Part shown: piece after piece, positions 34,001-43,300 of the stretch
Numbering within the stretch: position 1 is the first letter of the stretch
Layout of the letters: the number at the start of each line of letters is the position of its first letter
Assembly (NCBI GenBank): GCA_910586895.1
Contig: CAJUIW010000002.1
Span: forward strand, 179,806 to 243,805
DNA length: 64,000 nt
Direction of reading: 5' to 3'
DNA from: an uncultured Muribaculaceae bacterium
GTDB lineage: Bacteria; Bacteroidota; Bacteroidia; Bacteroidales; Muribaculaceae
Notes under the pieces: generated by a model
The model's input: only the letters and a program-made list of their open reading frames with translations
Databases searched by the model: none
What the model was told of the DNA's origin: nothing
Program-made: the position numbers and the translations under genes

Positions 34001-34961
34001 GTTCTACATCAACGGCAAGCAGCAGATGGCCAATGTGGTTATCAATATCAACAAGGGCGTTCTTGAAGGCCTCGTAGGCGGCGACTGGACCCAGCTCGAA
34101 AAGGGTAAGGCGAGAGCTACCGCATACAGCGAGAATACCTACGAACCCGATTTCGCTGCAAGCTCATATCCTCTTACTCTTGAGGACTGGATCTCATTCG
34201 GCGGCATGGCCCATGAAATCACAGCCGTCAAGGGTTGCGTGGACGACTTCCAGATATGGGACAAGGCTATGACAGCCGAGGAGGTTAAGCAGAGCATGGA
34301 AGGCCTCGACGGCAACAATCTGCCCGAAGGCGTGCTCGCTTACTGGGATATGGAGGACGATCCCGCCGCTGACTATTCGTTCGCTGCCAAGGGTAAAAAG
34401 GCCGGTGCCAAGGCTTACTGGTATGCAATGGAGAAAAAGTCAGGTGAAGGTGAAGCATCACCTACACCTCAGAGCGCTCCGTTCCTCACCGGATGTCCTT
34501 ACATAGCAGGTACCGCCTATCCTATCGAAACCATCCCGACATGGACAGCCGCCAAGGCTTCCATCAACGGTGCCGGTACCGATACACAGGGCTCAGCCGA
34601 CATCACATTCAGCCGCGAAGGTGACCACGTGGTTACCCTCAAGCTCGAAAATGGTCACGGTGCCGCTACTATGGAATATCCTGTTCTCTCAGTACGCGCT
34701 CCTGAAGCTATTGACGGCATTCTGTCAGAAGGCGACTTCCGCACCTACACCGTAGGCGACGGTCTGTTCGTTGAATTTGCCCAGGCCGGCAACTATAAGG
34801 TTGAGGTTTACAATGTGTCCGGTATGCTCGTAGGAGCGAAGGACCTCGCTGCCGAAGCCATGCAGACTGCTACAGTGCGCCTTGGCAATCCCGGCGTGTA
34901 CATGGTACGCGTAAGCCGCGACGGTCAGGTGCTCCGCACAGTGAAAGTTATCCGCAAGTAA
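31041..34961 (+). CDS. Second GH85-like endo-beta-N-acetylglucosaminidase, paralogue of the preceding gene
   Basis: 1306 residues from the ATG at 31041. Same architecture as its neighbour throughout: signal peptide, GH85 barrel (WWVPVGDE, YYHGVDGLGYNSEF with Asn193/Glu195), beta-sandwich domains, LamG module (WTHVAVIFEYEEGTSNLRQ) and a T9SS-like C-terminal tail (VEVYNVSGMLV, GVYMVRVSRDGQ). The pair arose by tandem duplication and has diverged considerably outside the active site, which suggests different N-glycan preferences. It follows a T-run terminator. A weak promoter-like TACTTTTT lies near 31016. Confidence 0.83.
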   Translation: MKKNLLLFAGFSLVGIMAGAQQLKEGYITWPVSASFPDYVTQWAKGQQLTVNGQAWEDEEFFTSRVKPRYHFRNNTTQIYNTFNESNDKKLVWWVPVGDEGYNALPNGRYDSEVFSMWSYVTHYGDWNSPQGWVPGPLADAAHKNGVAVSGVASIPYGSISGEWSASLNKYPSAAADAGKFLYYHGVDGLGYNSEFNSGSSTVAAARTMNEAVHKYLTSKGVQIAENVWYDGTNDSGSINFDAGLSSHNQENFGDGEHIRTSLFFNYNSNRATLLENSVSKANSMGRSPLDLYVGHNMQGGEPRSGSLWTLYKDYPVSIGLWGAHSTNMFWSGRNGNGSAPETMQRTYLNTCEQWFSNGARNPAVRLPLVDKRNHRPDDTYHGMSAMMTARSSMSWDLAEEPFITHFNLGNGRYFNYEGVRMNNNEWYNLGVQDYLPTWRFWFADKFMNTDVQRDAVKLNAEFTWDDAYFGGSCLRIKGTSDDEFLHLFKTQYQLKPADVIVIKYKLLNGDVTVDFAPYCEGKTVEYPLTEESRSLRIVGEGGTARTYLTAEQAREKSESEWVERKITLGNTVKDKNNIPFNQQVLAQLGLRFRGAKDMDLLIGEIAIYRGNANMPTPAMPKLKSVRVLSNNYKGVDAKMFWEMENSMPAGEPVYNSDVNTSMFRMWSCQEGGEPVMVGVTNQWAGIIFSAPSDPNLSSRMKFGVEAVALDMKTTSGIQWSEDFYDMGDYDTSDEISLDKQVLKPGQKFTLSYVDPRHESGEWTIVDSEGKTMYSGSGHSVTVEDGMPSIGAYDLKLTCNGKETVYERYIPVSSEAVGAIPEIHSLTIDEADAASDSPVEIELNTTHKFGYTGRNANGSASRGIDLNENWFGVSNRELGISANHSFSVAAWVKYNELPEGRSNFITIENRAGGWPYNNWGYFWSRITEEGKFVHPTIDTAWGMRTGQGTEGMRLFNRFDDARINVGAWTHVAVIFEYEEGTSNLRQKFYINGKQQMANVVININKGVLEGLVGGDWTQLEKGKARATAYSENTYEPDFAASSYPLTLEDWISFGGMAHEITAVKGCVDDFQIWDKAMTAEEVKQSMEGLDGNNLPEGVLAYWDMEDDPAADYSFAAKGKKAGAKAYWYAMEKKSGEGEASPTPQSAPFLTGCPYIAGTAYPIETIPTWTAAKASINGAGTDTQGSADITFSREGDHVVTLKLENGHGAATMEYPVLSVRAPEAIDGILSEGDFRTYTVGDGLFVEFAQAGNYKVEVYNVSGMLVGAKDLAAEAMQTATVRLGNPGVYMVRVSRDGQVLRTVKVIRK

Positions 34962-34990
34962 TATACTGAGGATTACATACTGATTTATGA

Positions 34991-35023
34991 CGCCCGATCC
35001 TGCATAGGATTGGGCGTTTTTTT
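34991..35023 (+). terminator. Terminator after the second GH85 gene
   Basis: CGCCCGATCCT pairs with AGGATTGGGCG (11 bp, one G-U, loop GCAT), followed by a T7 run. Confidence 0.85.
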
Positions 35024-35024
35024 G

Positions 35025-35032
35025 TACATTTG
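35025..35032 (+). promoter_or_regulatory. Promoter -7 box of the GH2 gene (TACATTTG)
   Basis: Exact box immediately behind the terminator and 23 bases before the GH2 start, so this gene has its own promoter. Confidence 0.6.
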
Positions 35033-35055
35033 TCAAAACCTTACATAATCAGCAA

Positions 35056-38000
35056 ATGAAACTGACCTATTTAGCCTGCTCGGCGGCTATCGCGATGGCC
35101 GCAGCCATGCCTCTCCGGGCCCAGGACGGGACGGAATGGCAAACAATCGATGCCTACCGCATCGGCCAGATTGACCCTCATGCTCTGGTGGTGCCATACA
35201 AGGCCGGCGATGTGAAAGCTGTTTCGGAAATGCAGTATGACAAGAGTCCGTACTACATGGATCTTAACGGCAAGTGGAAATTCAAGTGGACCAAGAATCC
35301 CGCCAACCGTCCTGCGGGTTTCCAGGCTCCGGAATATGACGTCACCGCATGGGACGACATCAACGTGCCGGGCAACTGGGAGCGTCAGGGCTACGGGACA
35401 GCCGTATATACCAACACTACCTATGAATTTGACTCCGAGTGGGCCGGATTCAAGAAAAATTGGCCCAAGGTGCCCGAAGCTACCAATGAAGTGGGCTCCT
35501 ACCGCCGCTCGTTCACCGTTCCGGCTGACTGGGAAGGCCGCCGCGTGGTGCTCTGCCTCGAAGGTGCCATATCGTTCTACTACGTGTGGGTCAACGGCGA
35601 GTACCTCGGATGCAACATGGGCTCCAAGACTGCTGCTGAATGGGACATAACCGACAAGCTCCGCAAGGGTGAGAACAGCGTGTCGCTTGAAGTGTACCGC
35701 TGGAGTGCCGGCGCCTACTTCGAGTGTCAGGACTTCTGGCGCCTGAGCGGCATAGAGCGTGATGTGTATCTCTACTCCACACCCACCACCTATATCGCCG
35801 ATTTCACGGCGCGTACTCCGCTTGACGCTACATACACCGATGGTAAATTTGACCTTCAGGTGACTGTCGACGGACTCCCCACCATCAAGGCTTCATCGAA
35901 AGTGAAGAGCGCTCCGGCCAAGGTGAAATATGCCATCTACGATGCTGCCGGTAAGCTCGTGACCGAGGATGAAAAGGCTGCCGCCCACAATACATTCTTC
36001 GATGCAACGCTTCCGGCTGTCAACAAGTGGAGCGCCGAATCGCCCTATCTCTACACTCTGCTGGTGGATCTGCTCGATGCTTCCGGCAAGGTGATGGAAA
36101 CCGTGGGCTCCAACATCGGCTTCAAGACATCCGAGGTGAAGGATGGAATCTTCATGGTCAACGGCGCTCCGGTGAAAATCAAGGGTGTCAACCGCCATGC
36201 CCACTCACAGATGGGACGCACCGTGCCGCGTGAGCTGGCTCTGAAGGATATCGAACTCCTCAAGCAGAACAATATCAATACCGTGCGCAACTGCCACTAT
36301 CCGCAGGACCGCTACTGGTACTACCTCTGTGACAAGTACGGCATATACCTTATTGACGAGGCCAATGCCGAAAGCCACGGCTACGGCTACGGCAAGGAAT
36401 CGCTGGCCAAGCAGCCTGAATGGATCAATGCCGTAAAGGACCGCAATCTCCGCATGTGGGAAAAATCGAAAAACAATGCCTCTGTTACCTTCTATTCGCT
36501 CGGCAACGAGTGTGGCAACGGCATAGTGTTCGAGGAGGCCTACAAGATGATGAAGGATCTGGAACATAACCGCCCCGTGCAGTACGAGCGTGCGCTCGGC
36601 GACTGGAACAGCGATATCTTCGCCCTTATGTATGCCGATCCGGAATATGTCAGAAGCTATGTCACCAATCCAAAATACAAGCGCCCCTATATCCTGTGCG
36701 AATATGCCCATGCCATGGGCAATAGCGTGGGTGGCCTCAAGGACTATTGGGACGTGTTCGAAGCTTATCCCAACGCACAGGGTGGATGCATCTGGGACTG
36801 GGTTGACCAGGCCTTCGTGGAAACCGACACCAACGGACGCCAGTACTTTGCCTACGGCGGCGACTATGGCCCTGCCAACGTGCCGAGCGACAATTCGTTC
36901 CTCTGCAATGGTCTGATAGCCGCTGACCGCACCCCGCACCCGCATCTTGCCGAGGTGAAGAAGGTGTATCAGAATATCAAGTGCTCGCTCACCGATCCTG
37001 CCACACTGAGCTTCATGGTGCGCAACTGGTTTGACTTCACCAATATTGACCAATATACCCTCCGCTGGAGCCTCGTAAGCGCCCATGGTGAGAAGCTCGC
37101 TTCCGGTGAACGTACCATAGCCTGCGCCCCCGGCGACACTGCCGAGGTGACTCTCGGAACATGTCCCGATTTCAAGGGCTGCGAGGCATTCCTCGACCTG
37201 AGCTGGACCCCGAAGAACTCCACTCCGTTCATAGCTGCCGGTTATGAAGTGGCTTATGACCAGTTTGTGATTCCCGGAAAGGGTTGCAGCCACGGCGCCG
37301 CTGCTGCCGCCAAGCCTGAGAAGCTGAAGCGCAAAGGCAACCGTTACACTGCAGGCAATGTAGCCTTCGAAGTGTCGGCCGCTACCGGCGAAATCACCTC
37401 GCTGAGCGACGGCCTGCGCCAGCTTATCGCATCGCCTGTGCAGCTGAGCCTCTATCGTCCGCTTACTGAGAACGACGCTTCATGGGAAGGCAAAGGACGC
37501 ATATGGCGCGAAGAGGGTCTGGACAGCATAAGCCAGAAGCTCGAACGCCTCACCCAGAAGGACAATGTGGTGACCGCTGTCACCGTGGTGCGCAACCGCA
37601 AGGGCTTCCGCCTCGGCACCGCCACATGGCGCTACTATGTGCAGCCGCAGGGTACCCTGGCCATCAACTGCGCCTTTGAGCCTGACACCGCAGTGGTAAA
37701 GAGCATGCCGCGTGTTGGCCTTGTGTTCCGTATGCCCGACGCTGATGTGCCTACCGTCACCTACATGGGTCGTCAGGGCGAAACATACGTTGACCGCTGC
37801 CAGGCCGGACGCATAGGCCGCTACACGTTTGAGCCTGCCAAGGATTTCTACATCTACAATGTGCCCGGAGCCGCCGGCAATCATACCGACGTGCGCTGGA
37901 TGCAGCTCGACGGTGCCGGAATCATGGTGCGCTCCACAGAGCCCTTCCAGTTCAGCGCATATCCTTACAGCGATGTGGCTATTGACGCCGCCAAGCATCA

Positions 38001-38160
38001 GAATGACCTGACTACTGACGGACTCCTGACCGTGCACCTTGATGCCGCTCAGACAGGCGTGGGCACAGCCACCTGCGGCCCCGATGTGTATCCCAAATAC
38101 CGTCTGGCCATCAAGCCCTATGACTTCACATTCTTCCTCCGCCTCGGTGGTGGCAAGTGA
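35056..38160 (+). CDS. GH2 beta-galactosidase (LacZ type), exported
   Basis: 1034 residues with a signal peptide ending near LRAQD. Domains follow LacZ order: sugar-binding jelly roll (residues about 60-240; DINVPGNWERQGYG, SYRRSF), Ig-like domain, TIM barrel (about 360-660), Ig-like domain, and the beta-galactosidase small-chain C-terminal domain. Catalytic residues: acid/base Glu485 in SLGNECGNG and nucleophile Glu549 in ILCEYAHAMGNS. VNRHAH also matches. It likely trims beta-galactose from complex N-glycan antennae in the periplasm, following GH85 release. Own promoter and a downstream hairpin. Confidence 0.94.
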   Translation: MKLTYLACSAAIAMAAAMPLRAQDGTEWQTIDAYRIGQIDPHALVVPYKAGDVKAVSEMQYDKSPYYMDLNGKWKFKWTKNPANRPAGFQAPEYDVTAWDDINVPGNWERQGYGTAVYTNTTYEFDSEWAGFKKNWPKVPEATNEVGSYRRSFTVPADWEGRRVVLCLEGAISFYYVWVNGEYLGCNMGSKTAAEWDITDKLRKGENSVSLEVYRWSAGAYFECQDFWRLSGIERDVYLYSTPTTYIADFTARTPLDATYTDGKFDLQVTVDGLPTIKASSKVKSAPAKVKYAIYDAAGKLVTEDEKAAAHNTFFDATLPAVNKWSAESPYLYTLLVDLLDASGKVMETVGSNIGFKTSEVKDGIFMVNGAPVKIKGVNRHAHSQMGRTVPRELALKDIELLKQNNINTVRNCHYPQDRYWYYLCDKYGIYLIDEANAESHGYGYGKESLAKQPEWINAVKDRNLRMWEKSKNNASVTFYSLGNECGNGIVFEEAYKMMKDLEHNRPVQYERALGDWNSDIFALMYADPEYVRSYVTNPKYKRPYILCEYAHAMGNSVGGLKDYWDVFEAYPNAQGGCIWDWVDQAFVETDTNGRQYFAYGGDYGPANVPSDNSFLCNGLIAADRTPHPHLAEVKKVYQNIKCSLTDPATLSFMVRNWFDFTNIDQYTLRWSLVSAHGEKLASGERTIACAPGDTAEVTLGTCPDFKGCEAFLDLSWTPKNSTPFIAAGYEVAYDQFVIPGKGCSHGAAAAAKPEKLKRKGNRYTAGNVAFEVSAATGEITSLSDGLRQLIASPVQLSLYRPLTENDASWEGKGRIWREEGLDSISQKLERLTQKDNVVTAVTVVRNRKGFRLGTATWRYYVQPQGTLAINCAFEPDTAVVKSMPRVGLVFRMPDADVPTVTYMGRQGETYVDRCQAGRIGRYTFEPAKDFYIYNVPGAAGNHTDVRWMQLDGAGIMVRSTEPFQFSAYPYSDVAIDAAKHQNDLTTDGLLTVHLDAAQTGVGTATCGPDVYPKYRLAIKPYDFTFFLRLGGGK

Positions 38161-38182
38161 ATGAATTGATACCTTATTCAGG

Positions 38183-38208
38183 ATGCGGGACCTTGGGTGG
38201 TCCCGCAT
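38183..38208 (+). terminator. Hairpin after the GH2 gene
   Basis: ATGCGGGACC pairs with GGTCCCGCAT around TTGGGT. No T run follows, so termination is uncertain. Confidence 0.5.
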
Positions 38209-38241
38209 TCACCATATATATTAAATGTCCTCTGACTGACA

Positions 38242-39486
38242 ATGAAACGTTCCGATTTTGAAATAATGGCTCCCGTGGGGAGCTACGAGTCACTTCATGC
38301 GGCCATAAGCGCAGGTGCCGATGCCGTATATTTCGGAGTGGCCGGACTGAACATGCGTTCCCGCTCTTCAGTCAACTTCACTCTTGACGACCTGCGCAGC
38401 ATAGCCGAGACCTGCGATGCCGCCGGGGTCAAGACCTACCTTACGGTAAACACCGTGATATTCGACAATGACTTCGAGGCCCTGCATGCCACCATTGATG
38501 CCGCAGCCGAGGCCGGTATATCGGCCATCATAGCCGCCGATATGGCCGCCATACTCTATGCCCGCAGCCGCGGAGTGGAGGTGCATATGTCCACCCAGGT
38601 CAACATCACCAATATCGAGGCCGTGCGCTTCTACTCGCAGTGGGCCGATGTGATGGTGCTGGCCCGTGAGCTCAATCTGGATCAGGTCCGCGCCATATAT
38701 GATGCCATCGAGCGTGAGGATATCAAGGGCCCCTCGGGGCGCCGCATACGGATAGAGATGTTCTGTCACGGCGCTCTCTGCATGGCTGTGTCAGGCAAGT
38801 GCTACCTGAGCCTGCATGAAATGAATTCGAGCGCCAATCGTGGCGCATGCACGCAGATTTGCCGCCGCGGATATACGGTGGCCGACCGTGAGACGGGCGA
38901 TGAACTCGCCGTGGAAAACAAGTATATCATGTCGCCCAAGGATCTGAAGACAATCCATTTCCTCAACAAGATGGCCGATGCCGGAGTACGGGTGCTGAAA
39001 ATCGAAGGGCGCGCCCGCGGACCGGAGTACGTGCGCACGGCCGTAGAGTGCTACAGCGAGGCGCTTGACGCGCTCTGTGCTGGCGAATTTACCGAAGAGC
39101 GTATAGCCGGTTGGGACGAGCGCCTGACCAAGATATTCAACCGCGGATTCTGGAACGGCTACTACCTCGGCCAGCGCCTCGGCGAATGGTCGTCGAAGTA
39201 TGGCTCCAGCGCTACCCGTGTCAAGAAGTATGCTGCCAAGGGGGTGCGCTACTTCTCCAATATCGGCGTGGCCGAATTCCTTATGGAGAGTGGCGAACTC
39301 AACGTGGGGGATGAAATAATCATAACCGGTCCCACCACAGGAGCCTTGATTCTGACCGTCGACGAAATACGCGTTGACCTCCGCCCCGTGGAAAAAGCCG
39401 TAAAGGGCGACAGCTTCTCCATAAAAGTCCCCTCGAAAATCCGCCCCTCCGACCGCCTCTACATCTGGGCCCCCACCGCCCAATAA
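38242..39486 (+). CDS. Peptidase U32 family protein (tRNA/rRNA hydroxylation type)
   Basis: 414 residues, no signal peptide. The U32 signature is clear: EMFCHGALCMAVSGKCYLS, then NRGACTQICRR, four Cys positions that bind an iron-sulfur cluster in the family. The barrel N-terminus is SYESLHAAISAGADAVYFG. Members once annotated as collagenases (PrtC) are now known to include RNA hydroxylation factors such as RlhA and TrhP in E. coli, which is the more likely role. Which RNA is modified here cannot be told. Ends at a bidirectional terminator. Confidence 0.88.
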   Translation: MKRSDFEIMAPVGSYESLHAAISAGADAVYFGVAGLNMRSRSSVNFTLDDLRSIAETCDAAGVKTYLTVNTVIFDNDFEALHATIDAAAEAGISAIIAADMAAILYARSRGVEVHMSTQVNITNIEAVRFYSQWADVMVLARELNLDQVRAIYDAIEREDIKGPSGRRIRIEMFCHGALCMAVSGKCYLSLHEMNSSANRGACTQICRRGYTVADRETGDELAVENKYIMSPKDLKTIHFLNKMADAGVRVLKIEGRARGPEYVRTAVECYSEALDALCAGEFTEERIAGWDERLTKIFNRGFWNGYYLGQRLGEWSSKYGSSATRVKKYAAKGVRYFSNIGVAEFLMESGELNVGDEIIITGPTTGALILTVDEIRVDLRPVEKAVKGDSFSIKVPSKIRPSDRLYIWAPTAQ

Positions 39487-39505
39487 CAGTTCCGGTCATA
39501 GATAT

Positions 39506-39546
39506 AAAGAAAGCGTGCTCCATTTGGTGTGGAGCACGCTTTCTTT
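39506..39546. terminator. Bidirectional terminator
   Basis: A perfect 17-bp inverted repeat, arms 39506-39522 and 39530-39546 (GCGTGCTCC / GGAGCACGC at the core), with A-rich and T-rich ends. It lies between the U32 gene and the convergent creatininase gene and can serve both. Confidence 0.9.
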
Positions 39547-39573
39547 CTGTATCGTGTATCAGTCAGGGTGGGG

Positions 39574-40335
39574 TCAGGATTCGTAGAGGTTGCCTTCGGT
39601 GAGGTCGCGTATCAGCTCGGCGTAGCTGTCGGTCACGGCATCGGCGAAGCGTGCTCCTTTCTCGGCGGTGGCTGCGGCCGGACTTCCTATGCCGGTGTCG
39701 TCGCTCACCTTGGCCCAGTTGCGCGGAATCCATGCCACGCCGCGGCGTAGCGTTTCCGGGCGGAAGGTGCGGAAATGTCCGTCGCCGGCGTCGGACAGAT
39801 TCACCAGCTCGGGATGATAGTGCATCATTACCGAGGTCTCAAGCTCATCGGCATGGTCGCCGGGGTTGTCAAAATACTCCTTTGCAGGACATACCTTGAA
39901 CCACTCGCTGGAGGCTATAAGCATGTCAGGCATCTCCACGGCAAGGTCACGTATCATGTTCTTGAATCCGTTGCCGCCATGGCCGTTCACTATCAGCAGG
40001 CAGCGTATACCTTGATGGTAGAGCGATGTGGCGATGTCAGTAAGCACCGCTTTCTGGGTTTCGTAGCGTGAGTGCACGCAGAATTTCAGCTCACGCTGTC
40101 CGGGATTCTGCGATCCGAGTGCCACCGGGGGCATCACCATGCTGCGTATGCCGTAGCGGTCGAGCGCCTTCTGGGCGGCATCGACAGCTATGTCATGGCT
40201 CAGGATAGCGTCGGTCAGGTAGGGCAGATGCAGGTTATGCGGCTCTGTGGCGCCCCAGGGGAGCAGAGCCATTGAATAGTCCAGATTACGGGTCGTGCCG
40301 TAATTGCTTACGCTGAGGTCAATCTCCTTGTTCAT
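39574..40335 (-). CDS. Creatininase-family amidohydrolase
   Basis: 253 residues from the ATG at 40335. Creatininase-fold metal motifs: LPWGATEPHNLHLPY near residue 28 (Glu/His ligands), NGHGGNG near residue 117 and HADELETSVMM near residue 172. The family opens cyclic amides or related C-N bonds, with members acting on creatinine, FAPy and mycofactocin precursors. Its start overlaps the stop of the esterase-SASA-Kelch gene by 4 bases, so it is the last gene of the sialic acid operon. That placement suggests a step on a sialic acid derivative or a by-product, but this is speculative. Confidence 0.85.
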   Translation of the reverse strand: MNKEIDLSVSNYGTTRNLDYSMALLPWGATEPHNLHLPYLTDAILSHDIAVDAAQKALDRYGIRSMVMPPVALGSQNPGQRELKFCVHSRYETQKAVLTDIATSLYHQGIRCLLIVNGHGGNGFKNMIRDLAVEMPDMLIASSEWFKVCPAKEYFDNPGDHADELETSVMMHYHPELVNLSDAGDGHFRTFRPETLRRGVAWIPRNWAKVSDDTGIGSPAAATAEKGARFADAVTDSYAELIRDLTEGNLYES

Positions 40336-43300
40336 TTCAGTGTGATATGAAGTGTTTCTGCTGTGCGGATGCGAGGTTTGAGCTCGCCACCTATGAGGTA
40401 GAACCCATTGTTCTGATCGGCTATCATTACGGCGCCTGCGCGGGCTGCATTCTTGTCGGTCCCGTCGATGCTCCATGTTCCGGTAGCGGGATTGAACAGG
40501 AGTACATTGTCGTTGAAGCGGTACCATTCAATCGGGTGCTGAAGATAGTCGGGTGCCTGATTGCGGAGCGCTTCGAGGAACACCTCCTTGTTCACGCCGC
40601 CGGCCACGGCTATACGTCCGTCGGTCATTGTGGCGGCTGTGCCACCGCCGGTAGATATCGGATTGCCCTGAGCATCCACAGGTGCGGGCAGCTCGCTCCA
40701 TTTACCTTTGGAGGGGGTATATTTCAGTCCGTCGGTTTCGAGTGTGGCCTGCTTGCCGTCATGCTTGCCTGCAAATCCGCCCCAGAGATAGAGGCATACT
40801 TCGCCGTTGGCATCCTTGGCGGCAGCCATGGCGGGCTGTACACGTGGATTTCCGGGCATATCACGGAGTTTTTTCCATCCGGCGCTAAGATTGTCCAGGT
40901 CAAGCACGAAAAGCTGTCGTGAGGGCTTTCCGGCCACATTTCCGCCGGCTACGTACACTTTGCTACCTATCGCAGCCGCAGCCATATTGTCAACAGCGGC
41001 CGGAAGCTGGGGCAGAGGAGCGAGTGTCACCTTGCCGTCGGCCACTGTGAGCTTGTTCACATCGCGCAGCGCTTCCGAGGCCGAAGTGCCGCCTATCAGT
41101 ATCAGGCCGCCGTCAGCCGGGGCTGTGGCGCCGTAGGCCATACCCTCGGGGAGCGAGCCGATGCGCTGCCACTGCATTGTGGCGGGATCGGCGGCGTACA
41201 CCCCTTTGTAGAACTTCTTGGTGCTTGCGGGGCCCATCGGATCGACGGGGAAGTTGCATCCGCCGGCTGTGATAAGCTGGCCGTCGAGCATTCCGGCGAA
41301 GGGGGCTGATATGCCCACTTCCATTCCGGCTTCCACATCATAGTCGGAGGCATTGTCAACTTCCATAGCGAATGTCGAGGTGGGAATACCCTCGCTGTTG
41401 GTGACATTGGCGCGTGTGAACGGCTGCCACCCGTAGCGCACGTAGCGCGGTTTTTTTACTTCCATATTGCTTATTGTTATTTCATTTCCATTGATTACGG
41501 CTGTGGCCGGATAATAGATACCCTCTATTTCTGCCACTTCAAAAGTGCGGGGCGCATGACCGTCCGATGTCATAAGGCGGCTCCCATGGGTGTCCATTGT
41601 CAGCGTTACGCGACCATCGGTTCCGGCTATCGCACTGCTTACTTCAGGTCCTTGACATACCACATCGGCCATGCCGTAAGTGCGGTTGAGCGCCAGGCGT
41701 GCCAGGCGGTTGCCCACAGGGCGCTTGTCGCGCGGGTGCACGTCAAGCGAATCGCCCACGTCATGCGTCACAGCCATACCTGTATGCGGTACGCTCCGGG
41801 ACAGTTCGCGTTGCATGTTGCGGAATTCCGGCCATGATGAGCGGTTGATGCTGCTGAGCTGCACGAAATATATGGGCATCGAATCCGATGCGAATGCTTT
41901 GCGCCAGCTTTCGGCAAGCAGCGGGAACAGCTGTTTGTAGAGATACGGGTTATGGCCGTTGGATTCCCCCTGATACCAGATGGCGCCCGCTATCGGCAGC
42001 CCTTCAAGTTCACGGAGAGCGGCGGCATATAGATATGACGGTTCGTAGGGGTGGCGTCCGGCGGGGCGGTTGCCGATGTTTTCGCCCACACGCTGCTGCA
42101 CCCACGGCATCAGATAGTCATTTTTACGCCAGTTGACCAGCACCTCAGGCATTTTCTCCTCGAGGGTATTCACATCTATCCATGATTCGATAGGCGAACC
42201 GCCTACGGCATTGCATATTATGCCGACGGGCACCTGCAGGCTGTCGCGCAGCGCACGTGCGAAGTTGTAGGCCACGGCCGAGAAGTTTCCGGCGTTGGCG
42301 GGACCTATCTTTTCCCACTTCGCAGGGCGGAAATGCTTCAGGTGGTCCATAAGATCGCATATGGAGTCGGACCAGAGCACATTGTCGGTTCTGGCTATCT
42401 CTTTCTGATTGTATATGCGCAGTCCGTCGTCGGCCGAAGCTGCTATCAGCTCTTTTCCGCCGGTCGATGCGCGCAGTGTCAGCTCCATATTCGACTGTCC
42501 TGTGGCCAGCCATACCTCGCCGGCCAGTATGTCGGTCAGCGTCACTGTCTCCTTGCCGTCACTTATCGAGAGGGTATATTCCGGACCGGTGACGATAGGG
42601 GCGGTGGTTATGCTCCACTTGCCGCGGTTGTTTGTCGTGGCATGATATGTGCGGTTGTCAAGAGTCAGCGTAATGCGGCTTCCTGCATCGGCTGTGCCAT
42701 GAAATGTCAGCGGGCGGTTGCGCTGGAGCACCATGCCGCTCTGGTACACTGCCGGGAGTTTCAGCCCGCCGTAATCACCTGTTATGGCAGCTCTGGCCGC
42801 TTCCGCAAGCAGGGCTTCACCCTCGGCATTGGGGTGTATCCCGTCAGGAAGCAGGTTCTGATGGTCACGCAGAGGTTCGTTGAAGTCAATAAGCTCAGCG
42901 CCTGTGGCTTTTGCCACATCCATTATTTTCTGCTGGATCTCAAGCCTCCAGTCGCGTGTGCCGGAGCGGAACCGATAATGTTTGGCCGAGAGGGGCGACA
43001 GCAACGCTATCATGACTCTTACATTCGGATTCACCTTGCGGAATGAATCAATCAGGCGCACGTAGTCCGTCACAAATTCACCGTTCAGATTGGGCCAGTT
43101 GCGCGGGTCCGTGTCGTTGACGCCGAGATGTATCACCACTATATCTGGCTTGAATTCCAGAGCCGCCTTGTATTCCGGCTGGTTCACATAGGGATAATGC
43201 CCCTTTTCAAGAAGTGTGGAGCGTGACTTTCCGAAATTTCCCACTTCATACTTGTCGCCAAGCATTGTCTGTAGCTTGAAAGGCCAGGCATTATGCTCAC

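Noticed and set aside
36205..37293. 362-codon open frame antisense to the GH2 gene
   Set aside because: Shadow of a G/C-biased coding gene; low-complexity His/Gly/Val translation and no family.
40336..40527. A 64-residue N-terminal extension of the creatininase gene
   Set aside because: Basic, low-complexity and overlapping the coding end of the fusion gene; the ATG at 40335 gives the normal family start.
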